NCBI RefSeq assembly: GCF_003788695.1
Contig: NZ_RARA01000026.1
Coordinates: 115,533-146,925, forward strand
From: Candidatus Cardinium hertigii
GTDB taxonomy: Bacteria; Bacteroidota; Bacteroidia; Cytophagales_A; Amoebophilaceae
DNA: 31,393 nucleotides
Direction: 5' to 3'
Shown here: positions 25,208 through 31,393 of the stretch, piece after piece
Numbering within the stretch: the stretch's first letter is position 1
Layout: each line of letters starts with the position of its first letter
Translations under genes and position numbers: made by a program
Notes under the pieces: generated by a model
What the model was told of the DNA's origin: nothing
What the model saw: the letters and a program-made list of their open reading frames with translations, nothing else
Databases searched by the model: none

Positions 25208-25369
25208 TTAAAGATCATCTAATTCCTTTTGTTTGAGTTGAGGGCTAGATTGCGCATGAATTTTTCCTATTAATTCATATACTTCTCGAAAAGGCCGTTC
25301 AGACAAGGCTTTAATAATAATATTAATTTCAGTTATATCTAATCTTAGATCTATGGTTTTGTTTTGCAT
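25208..25369 (-). CDS. Conserved-looking 53-residue hypothetical protein
   Basis: The frame encodes MQNKTIDLRLDITEINIIIK, then ALSERPFREVYELIGKIHAQ and SSPQLKQKELDDL. It is a small, charged, helix-rich protein whose pattern (beta strand, ALSxxPFxEVxELIxKI) recalls a small uncharacterised Bacteroidetes family. There is no signal or membrane segment. It is preceded on the same strand by the Omp85 gene about 100 bp upstream. Coding status rests on this pattern, the AT-appropriate codon use and the lack of any overlapping frame. Confidence 0.65.
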   Translation of the reverse strand: MQNKTIDLRLDITEINIIIKALSERPFREVYELIGKIHAQSSPQLKQKELDDL

Positions 25370-25471
25370 ATGTTCTATGGAATTACTTATTTAATTTTTA
25401 TGAATGAGAATCGTTGTTCTGTGTAAATAAACGCAATAAATAAACAGAACTCCCTATCCTTTCCCTAAGGA

Positions 25472-27871
25472 TTAAAAAGGATAGCCAATGCTTAGATTAA
25501 AATTAACTCTTTGAGATCCATTGAGCTTTACCCTAACAGGCCTATGTAATTGAATAGCTACATCTCCACACAATACAAAGGTATTGTAAAAGTTTAATCT
25601 TAATCCAAAGCCGCCCCCTACAGCAAGCGCTTTGTAAAAATCATTAAAATAAAATCTCATTTTGGGCGGCGTATGGTATTTTGATAATTTCCAGGTATTG
25701 CCTATGTCCAGAAAAAGTGCTCCTTCTAGATGCCCAATTAATTTTTGACGTAATTCTATATTACCTAATAAGAGCAAATCACCTTTGTGCTTGTCTTTTT
25801 TATTTTCTGTCTTGGGTAGATAAAAACCAGGGCCAACCATTTGTGCATCCCAACCACGTACGCTGCCATGCCCTCCTATTTCATATTGTTTATCTGGATG
25901 CACCTTCCATTTTTCCCCTGATTCATAGGAATTTACAATACCTAATTTTGCTTGATAAACCAGCCGGGTATCTTGTGTAAGGTTATAAGCATGACGATAG
26001 GCTATGTCAAATTTAATAAATTTATAAAATTGCACGTCCTTAGAAAAAAGCTTTTTAATAGGAAAAATATATTCGTACAGTCCCCCATGTTCTAGGCCAA
26101 TAGAAATCATCCACTTATATTGTTCTATTGTACTCAAATGTACAATAGTAGAAGGATTACTTATGGTAGATGCAAATCCTATACTAGTTAAAAACGAAGG
26201 AGTGAAAAGCTTCTTTTCAAATGGATTTTTGGGGATTGTGTCTATGATTTTAGGGTGGGTGGTAATGATTGTACATGGCGAAAATTGATAAGAGATATTT
26301 TTCCTTCTATTGAACCATTGATAATGTAATGCTCCTTTTATTTTTTGTTCACTATCCATATCCATAGGATTTTTTATAAAATCCATATCAATAGCGGTAC
26401 TTGGATTAAAATTTTCCAATTCCAGATTGGTCTTTTCGGGTAAATAGCATATAAAACGTGGAGTGGTAAATTTAATACGCAATCCATACGCTACATGGTT
26501 GTAAACATTAAAGGGCTTCTTTTTCTCTAGTTGCCCCCCCCAATCAACACTTGTCTCCATACGTACAATACCCATTCCCCCAAATATGCCTCTGATGGTA
26601 GGTATTAACTTGATAGTAGGCCGAAACCGTTTCAGGTTTAGGTTGATACAGGTTCCTCCAAATTCTGTTTGTAATAGAACACGTTCATTAGGTTTTGCAT
26701 GAATATACACTACCAACTGGCCTTCCTCCAATTTGGGTAAAATCGTAATAGACTCAAATGTGGCAATACCGTGTAGCCGTTCATACGTTTCTAAAATTTT
26801 ACTTTTATTATAAAAATCACCAGGTCGAATGGTTATTTTGCGTACTAGATGCGCTAAAGGGTATTTATCTGATGAAACTAAAAAATCAATACCCCGGTAT
26901 TCTTTTTTTATTGCATTTATGCCATTTTTCTTATCTTTTTCGCAAGTTAAATCTACTATAACACGCCCTACTTTTGTCTTTATATGAGCTATTTCTGATC
27001 CAGGCCCATCTACTACAGTAGTAATGTCTATAGTATGATCCGCTGGGGATACATTAGCTATAAAATAAATATACTGTTCATGAAATTCGAAATAGCCATT
27101 ATTGGACAGTAAGTTTATAATGCGCTCTTGTTCATTTACAAAATCTTGGTATTGATAGGGATGGCCTGGTTTAATGCAACTTTCGCTCTTATGTCTTAAA
27201 AGAATATCACTTATCGGTTTATGGTCTGTTTGTAAATGAACAGAGCCAATTGTATACAAATGGTGTGGGGTAACGTAATAGGTAACATATACTCTTTTTT
27301 TTTGCACATCAGTGTTACTGATAACTTCACCATCTAAATAGCCTTTGGAATGAAGGTAGTTTAAAAACATTTTTTCATTATGATGCACATACATTGGATC
27401 ATAGTATATAGGTTTTTCTCCCATACGCATAAGACGGTTGCCACGCGTAAGTATTGTTTCCTTTGCTTTCATAAGCCTATCTCTCTTAGCGATAAGCTTT
27501 ATTTTCTCTTTTTCATTCTTAGCATTATTAATCCTATCTTCATATTTATTTTTAATATTAAGCAGATCATTTTTGATTGTATCAGGATTGAAATACCTTT
27601 TTCCCAAATGATAGAGCCATCTTTTGAGGGGTATAAACAAAACAGTACTAGGTGGTTGGCAAATAGAATATTTTTGCAACCCTTTCTTATGGGTTTTGTT
27701 TACGCCCACTATGACTTCTTTCATAGGTACCGATGGATCGGCTTGTGCTTGTAAACAGATGAAATAAGTACATAGCCATACAAGCTGTATCAGAAGATGC
27801 TTTTTGCTTACAAAATAGGTTTTCAATTTTTTATATTGATAATAAGTTATATAATAAAAATCAAAATTCAA
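25472..27871 (-). CDS. Omp85-family outer-membrane protein (BamA/TamA-type)
   Basis: The 799-residue product has a signal peptide (hydrophobic core about 26-40, cleavage after AQA near 44). POTRA-like regions follow up to about 390 (SKGYLDGEVISN, NNGYFEFHEQYIYF). A C-terminal 16-strand barrel carries the hallmark VRGW (671-674) in GGHGSVRGWDAQMVGPG, then LFLDIGNTW and a final strand ending in Phe (FNLSIGYPF). Omp85 proteins insert or translocate outer-membrane proteins; the long insert between signal and POTRAs points to the Bacteroidetes TamA-like type rather than BamA. A TTG codon at residue 17 is an alternative start. An 8-C run at 26534-26541 lies inside the gene. It is divergent from recA. 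Confidence 0.9.
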   Translation of the reverse strand: MNFDFYYITYYQYKKLKTYFVSKKHLLIQLVWLCTYFICLQAQADPSVPMKEVIVGVNKTHKKGLQKYSICQPPSTVLFIPLKRWLYHLGKRYFNPDTIKNDLLNIKNKYEDRINNAKNEKEKIKLIAKRDRLMKAKETILTRGNRLMRMGEKPIYYDPMYVHHNEKMFLNYLHSKGYLDGEVISNTDVQKKRVYVTYYVTPHHLYTIGSVHLQTDHKPISDILLRHKSESCIKPGHPYQYQDFVNEQERIINLLSNNGYFEFHEQYIYFIANVSPADHTIDITTVVDGPGSEIAHIKTKVGRVIVDLTCEKDKKNGINAIKKEYRGIDFLVSSDKYPLAHLVRKITIRPGDFYNKSKILETYERLHGIATFESITILPKLEEGQLVVYIHAKPNERVLLQTEFGGTCINLNLKRFRPTIKLIPTIRGIFGGMGIVRMETSVDWGGQLEKKKPFNVYNHVAYGLRIKFTTPRFICYLPEKTNLELENFNPSTAIDMDFIKNPMDMDSEQKIKGALHYQWFNRRKNISYQFSPCTIITTHPKIIDTIPKNPFEKKLFTPSFLTSIGFASTISNPSTIVHLSTIEQYKWMISIGLEHGGLYEYIFPIKKLFSKDVQFYKFIKFDIAYRHAYNLTQDTRLVYQAKLGIVNSYESGEKWKVHPDKQYEIGGHGSVRGWDAQMVGPGFYLPKTENKKDKHKGDLLLLGNIELRQKLIGHLEGALFLDIGNTWKLSKYHTPPKMRFYFNDFYKALAVGGGFGLRLNFYNTFVLCGDVAIQLHRPVRVKLNGSQRVNFNLSIGYPF

Positions 27872-27935
27872 CTCAGCTTTATCTTTGTTATAAAATATAC
27901 TTGATAGGGTACTTTACATATCAAATAAATGTGGT

Positions 27936-28005
27936 ATTTTAGGGTATGAATCGGTATATCGTATCTATTCACCCTATATTATTTTGAGAAGATTCCCTAA
28001 AATAA
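27936..28005. repeat. 10-bp inverted repeat between the Omp85 gene and recA
   Basis: TATTTTAGGG (27936-27945) and CCCTAAAATA (27996-28005) are exact inverse copies about 50 bp apart, in the 222-bp divergent intergenic region. The second arm continues to AGGG, so CCCT-AAAATA-AGGG is itself a partial palindrome. Position makes an operator plausible. No LexA-type box was identified. Confidence 0.5.
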
Positions 28006-28093
28006 GGGCATAATCTCATAGTTGCTTACTCAATTAGGCCTCTTAAACATTAGACCAATTTTATTTTCATAGACGCTAGATTACGACCGAATT

Positions 28094-29107
28094 ATGACCG
28101 ATAATACAGAAAAATTAAAAGCCCTACAAGTTACCATTGATAAACTAGAAAAAACATATGGCCGTGGGACGGTTATGCGGTTAAGTGATAATCAAGTAGT
28201 AGATATTCCTGTAATTTCTACAGGCTCCCTGAGCTTAGACCTCGCATTAGGGGTAGGTGGGATACCACGTGGAAGGGTTATTGAAATTTATGGACCAGAA
28301 TCTTCTGGTAAGACCACGCTTTCTTTACACTGCATTGCAGAAGCACAAAAAAAGGGTGGATTAGCTGCCTTTATTGATGCGGAGCATGCTTTTGATAAAA
28401 GCTACGCAGAACGACTGGGAATAGATACTGAAAACCTGTTAATCGCTCAACCAGATGATGGAGAACAAGCCCTAGAAATAGCCGAACATCTCATTCGTTC
28501 GGGTGGTATAGATATTTTAGTGATTGACTCTGTGGCAGCTTTGGTTCCTCGTAGTGAACTAGAAGGAGATATGGGAGATAGTAAAATGGGACTACAGGCT
28601 CGTTTAATGTCGCAAGCCTTACGAAAACTTACCGGAACAATTAATAAAACAGGATGTGCCTGTATATTTATCAATCAGCTGCGGGATAAAATTGGTGTAA
28701 TATTTGGTAACCCAGAAACGACTACTGGTGGCAATGCACTAAAATTCTATGCCTCTGTTCGTTTGGATATTCGTAGTGTAACATCATTAAAAGAAAGTGA
28801 TGGAAGGGTATCAGGAAAGCGCACACGGGTGAAAATTGTCAAAAACAAAGTAGCACCTCCTTTTAGGGTAGTGGAGTTTGATATTGTTTATGGAGAAGGG
28901 ATTTCTAAAGTGGGAGAAATTATTGATATTGGCGTAGAATTAGGCATTATTAAAAAAGCTGGATCCTGGTTTGCCTATGAGGACAATAAATTGGCCCAAG
29001 GAAGAGAGGCAAGCAAATCCGTGTTAAATGAGAATGCTGCACTATTCGCGAAAATAGAGGCAGATATTAAACAAAAAATTGCCCTGCATCCTATGCACAA
29101 AGCATAA
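28094..29107 (+). CDS. recA: Recombinase RecA
   Basis: RecA forms filaments on single-stranded DNA for strand exchange and SOS co-protease activity. The 337-residue product has Walker A GPESSGKT (67-74), the Walker B-like [20 protein letters not shown], the DNA-binding loops around [19 protein letters not shown] and [20 protein letters not shown], and the C-terminal domain. It is slightly short (usually 345-355) because the acidic C-terminal tail is reduced to a short end (ALHPMHKA), a region that normally restrains activity. It is transcribed away from the Omp85 gene; a terminal-repeat motif sits just after its stop. Confidence 0.98.
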   Translation: MTDNTEKLKALQVTIDKLEKTYGRGTVMRLSDNQVVDIPVISTGSLSLDLALGVGGIPRGRVIEIYGPESSGKTTLSLHCIAEAQKKGGLAAFIDAEHAFDKSYAERLGIDTENLLIAQPDDGEQALEIAEHLIRSGGIDILVIDSVAALVPRSELEGDMGDSKMGLQARLMSQALRKLTGTINKTGCACIFINQLRDKIGVIFGNPETTTGGNALKFYASVRLDIRSVTSLKESDGRVSGKRTRVKIVKNKVAPPFRVVEFDIVYGEGISKVGEIIDIGVELGIIKKAGSWFAYEDNKLAQGREASKSVLNENAALFAKIEADIKQKIALHPMHKA

Positions 29108-29112
29108 AAATA

Positions 29113-29133
29113 GTATCCGTTCACGTGCGTGTC
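29113..29133 (-). repeat. Solitary terminal-repeat end after recA
   Basis: GTATCCGTTCACGTGCGTG matches the end motif of the MITE-like family (CCGTTCACTTGCGTGG in R2/R3). It lies 6 bp after the recA stop. The following 29134-29515 holds no recognisable gene or RNA; it contains a small palindrome TATACTT/AAGTATA at 29368-29384. Confidence 0.5.
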
Positions 29134-29515
29134 AGAAATGTTTGTATTGATTCACATGGCATCCATATTACCTTACTAGCTAGGCTCATAGTTTCCTGAT
29201 TTTAATATCCATTACATATTGTATCTATAACGTCCTGTTTTAAACAGCTTGCTTATATATCTGAATAGCTAACTTCTTACATCAATCCGTACGCTAACAA
29301 CTCTATACAGCTAAGTAGCCAAGGTGGTAAACGGACACACAAAAGTCTGTTTTATTTTTATTTTTATTATACTTAACAAGTATAGGATATAGGAACATTA
29401 ATAATATCTTTTTTTTACCTAAATTGCCTACATCTTACTAAAAAAGCATGGCTGCGCAATAACATGCGCATTCCTATGGTTTTTTTTCTATACAACCATA
29501 CATCTCGTTCTTACT

Positions 29516-29653
29516 ATGGCGGACCAACCAACACTATTGGATTTGTCTTTATCCATTTTTATGCAAGAAAGGTTTGAGCATTTTTCTGTACAAATATCTG
29601 TTGCAGGTATGGCTACTTGCTGTATGTTTCTTTTTCAAATTGGTATAATTTAA
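29516..29653 (+). CDS. Possible 45-residue leader ORF abutting uppS
   Basis: An ATG-initiated frame (MADQPTLLDLSLSIFMQERF to a hydrophobic end GMATCCMFLFQIGII) stops with TAA directly before the uppS ATG, a spacing seen in translationally coupled genes. It has a weakly hydrophobic C-terminal half. No relative is recognised, and it may be a chance ORF or a gene remnant. Confidence 0.3.
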   Translation: MADQPTLLDLSLSIFMQERFEHFSVQISVAGMATCCMFLFQIGII

Positions 29654-30442
29654 ATGGAATTATCTCACCTTCAAAAAAAGCCGAAACATATAGGCATTAT
29701 TATGGATGGCAATGGCAGATGGGGAAAAAAAGAGGCAGGGGATAGATCTTATGGTCACGAAAATGCAAAAAAAGCTGTAGCGGAAACGATAAGCGGATGT
29801 TTAGAGCAGGAGATTCCGTATTTAACGATTTATGCTTTTTCTACCGAAAATTGGGGACGGCCAGCGCAAGAAGTCAACACCATTTTCAACGTAATTGCAA
29901 AGAGTATTAGTGAGAATTTAAACCAATTTACTGAAAACAATATCAAATTTCGTGTAGTAGGCGATAGTTCAGGCATACCTAGTTTTTGTTGGGATCAGTT
30001 AAAAAATGCCATAGATCTTACAAAGAATCATACCAAATTACATTTAACAGTTGCCATTAACTATGGTGGAAGAGCAGAAACAATAGCTGCGGCTGAGACT
30101 ATGGTGAATGATTTTTTGATTAAAATAGTGAATGACTTTCTTAGTAAGGGGTTGAGCAATGATACTGGTTTTGGCAGCTTTATAAAGTTTGTACAAGATT
30201 ATCGTGCCAAAATTACGCCAGCTATATATAAAAAATATTTGTATACAAGCGAGCTACCAAGCGTTGATCTTTTAATACGTACGGGAGGAAAAAAACGCAT
30301 GAGTAATTTTCTACCTTGGCAATGTGCTTATTCAGAATTGTATTTTACAGACTTATTTTGGCCTACTTTCAAAAAAGAACATTTGATGGAAGCCTTAGCC
30401 TATTTTCAAAAACAACATAGAACCTTTGGGGAAGTTACTTAA
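29654..30442 (+). CDS. uppS: Isoprenyl (undecaprenyl diphosphate) transferase UppS
   Basis: UppS condenses isopentenyl diphosphate onto farnesyl diphosphate to make the C55 lipid carrier for cell-wall and envelope glycan synthesis. The 262-residue product shows IMDGNGRWG with catalytic Asp18, the substrate-binding YAFSTENWGRP, AINYGGRAE, and the signature RTGGKKRMSNFLPWQCAYSE (Arg209 onward) ending in FTDLFWP. It is longer than the usual about 245 because of an insertion around residues 150-185, where VNDFL occurs twice (VNDFLIKIVNDFL). It overlaps rnhA by 4 bp tail to tail. Confidence 0.96.
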   Translation: MELSHLQKKPKHIGIIMDGNGRWGKKEAGDRSYGHENAKKAVAETISGCLEQEIPYLTIYAFSTENWGRPAQEVNTIFNVIAKSISENLNQFTENNIKFRVVGDSSGIPSFCWDQLKNAIDLTKNHTKLHLTVAINYGGRAETIAAAETMVNDFLIKIVNDFLSKGLSNDTGFGSFIKFVQDYRAKITPAIYKKYLYTSELPSVDLLIRTGGKKRMSNFLPWQCAYSELYFTDLFWPTFKKEHLMEALAYFQKQHRTFGEVT

Positions 30443-30915
30443 ATAACCCCAACATTTCCTACTGACACAGTCATTTTTTCGTAATATTCATCTACAAGAA
30501 GGTTTTGATAGCTACTAGCTACAGCAAGCTGGTCACAACGTTCATTCTCCCGCTGACCAGAATGACCTTTAACCCAGTGAAAATATACATGATGCTTTTG
30601 GTACACTATCCAAAAACGCTTCCATAGATCTGGATTTTTTTTATCCTTGAAATCCATTTTTATCCATTTTTTAAGCCACCCTTTTGCAATTGGATCTAAT
30701 ACATATTTGGAATCAGAATAAATCATCACTTCTTGTAGCGCTTCTTTTAATGCTTCTAAGCCTATAATAACACCCAATAATTCCATTCGATTATTGGTTG
30801 TTTTTCTATAACCCTGCGCTAACTCTTTCACATAATGCTTATACTTTAAAATAACCCCATATCCTCCTGGTCCTGGGTTTCCTCTAGCAGAACCATCTGT
30901 ATAAATATGAATCAT
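30439..30915 (-). CDS. rnhA: Ribonuclease HI
   Basis: RNase HI cuts RNA in RNA-DNA hybrids (R-loops, Okazaki primers). The 158-residue product has the four acidic metal ligands Asp7 (YTDGSARGNPGPGG), Glu45 (NNRMELLG), Asp68 (YSDSKYV) and Asp128 (ERCDQLA), and His118 in VKGHSG. All match the E. coli active-site set. Length is standard. The gene converges on uppS. Confidence 0.97.
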   Translation of the reverse strand: MIHIYTDGSARGNPGPGGYGVILKYKHYVKELAQGYRKTTNNRMELLGVIIGLEALKEALQEVMIYSDSKYVLDPIAKGWLKKWIKMDFKDKKNPDLWKRFWIVYQKHHVYFHWVKGHSGQRENERCDQLAVASSYQNLLVDEYYEKMTVSVGNVGVI

Positions 30916-30949
30916 CTCTCAAAAGCTGAAATTAGTATATGCTGGGTTG

Positions 30950-31393
30950 TTAAACCTTAAATGTAAAGTCAACTATTTCGTCCCGCTTTTCTATAATGTT
31001 AATTTCTTTATCGTAAAAGATTACTGGATTTGGTTCAATATTTTTCCGAATATTACCTGGTGACCATTTGTCTTCTCCTTCATTTAGTAGCAGTATACGC
31101 ATCTTATAGACACCAGGTGGAACCATCGTAAACCGATAGCTTTTTTCATTCCGAATAGCATCTACTAGCTCATCTTTACTATTGAGTAATTCAATAATGA
31201 AACAGGAAGCAGTTGTATCTACATTTCCTGAAATAGTTCCCGTTTCTTCTTTATTTCTAAGCGGATAGCTTAAAGTAAGCTTTTTATTTTTTTCTTTATC
31301 ATTAAATGCAGTAAACGCTCCAGCTTCTATCTGTAACATAACGATCCGTTGGATAACTTTGCTTTTATCTGTTTTTTCCTGATCTTTTGTAGT
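30950..31393 (-). CDS. C-terminal part of an SbsA-type Ig-like domain protein (partial)
   Basis: The frame is open to the window edge, so only the C-terminal part is seen (about 147 residues; the first ATG at 31339 is internal). Residues after IEAGAFTAFNDKEKN resemble the end of the SbsA Ig-like domain; the following section (GTISGNVDTTASCFIIELL, VPPGVYKMRILLLNE, NPVIFYDKEINI) matches the carboxypeptidase-regulatory-like tail of Bacteroidetes Ig-domain lipoproteins. Such proteins are usually exported. The rest lies upstream, outside the window. Confidence 0.75.
   Translation of the reverse strand, partial: TTKDQEKTDKSKVIQRIVMLQIEAGAFTAFNDKEKNKKLTLSYPLRNKEETGTISGNVDTTASCFIIELLNSKDELVDAIRNEKSYRFTMVPPGVYKMRILLLNEGEDKWSPGNIRKNIEPNPVIFYDKEINIIEKRDEIVDFTFKV

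Noticed and set aside
29368..29384. Palindrome TATACTT/AAGTATA as a terminator
   Set aside because: No U run follows on either strand and the stem is AT-only.
1..31393. CRISPR array or prophage
   Set aside because: The repeats found are too few, unevenly spaced and not separated by spacer-like unique sequences; no cas, integrase or phage structural genes are visible.

Overview
The window looks like chromosomal DNA of an intracellular Bacteroidetes symbiont, most likely of the Amoebophilaceae (Cardinium/Amoebophilus lineage). This rests on AT-rich DNA, small Bacteroidetes-specific proteins (a 30-residue mS38/COX24-like protein, Bacteroidetes-type LptE, a C-terminal SbsA-like Ig protein), short archaeal-type prolyl-tRNA synthetase, many predicted lipoproteins without relatives I recognise, and a eukaryote-like RING-H2 protein. 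The genus is inferred from these features, not from a search.

Layout: bases 1-7200 form an accessory block. It encodes a glycine-rich RING-H2 protein (minus), a lipase-like lipoprotein (plus), a coiled-coil lipoprotein with internal repeats (plus), a coiled-coil protein with a C-terminal membrane anchor (plus) and a highly acidic lipoprotein (minus). A 51-bp repeat at 86-136 recurs in inverted orientation at 7093-7143 and brackets the block. Inside lie a decayed copy of part of the acidic lipoprotein gene, a duplicated 165-175 bp segment, and copies of a MITE-like repeat with terminal inverted repeats around CCGTTCA. That repeat family also appears after hslU, upstream of the mS38-like gene, and as short ends after the lipase gene and recA.

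From 7200 on, genes are mostly housekeeping. A solitary AddB-like PD-(D/E)XK nuclease precedes hslU. A long minus-strand series follows: sppA, tRNA-Leu(UAG), tig, a sigma-54 activator, lptE, a TPR protein, secG and an outer-membrane-like protein. Next come tRNA-Ile(GAU), an FtsX/LolC/E-type permease, proS, the RNase P RNA, rng, the mS38-like gene, a 53-codon gene and an Omp85 (BamA/TamA-type) gene. Divergent from the last is recA, followed by uppS; convergent rnhA and the C-terminal part of an Ig-like protein running off the window close the region.

Together the core genes serve envelope biogenesis (SecG, LptE, Lol-type permease, Omp85, UppS), protein folding and turnover (Tig, HslU, SppA), RNA processing (RNase P, RNase G, RNase HI), translation (ProRS, tRNAs) and recombination (RecA, AddB-like). 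The accessory block is a plausible host-interaction island of surface or secreted proteins assembled among short mobile repeats; this interpretation is inference.
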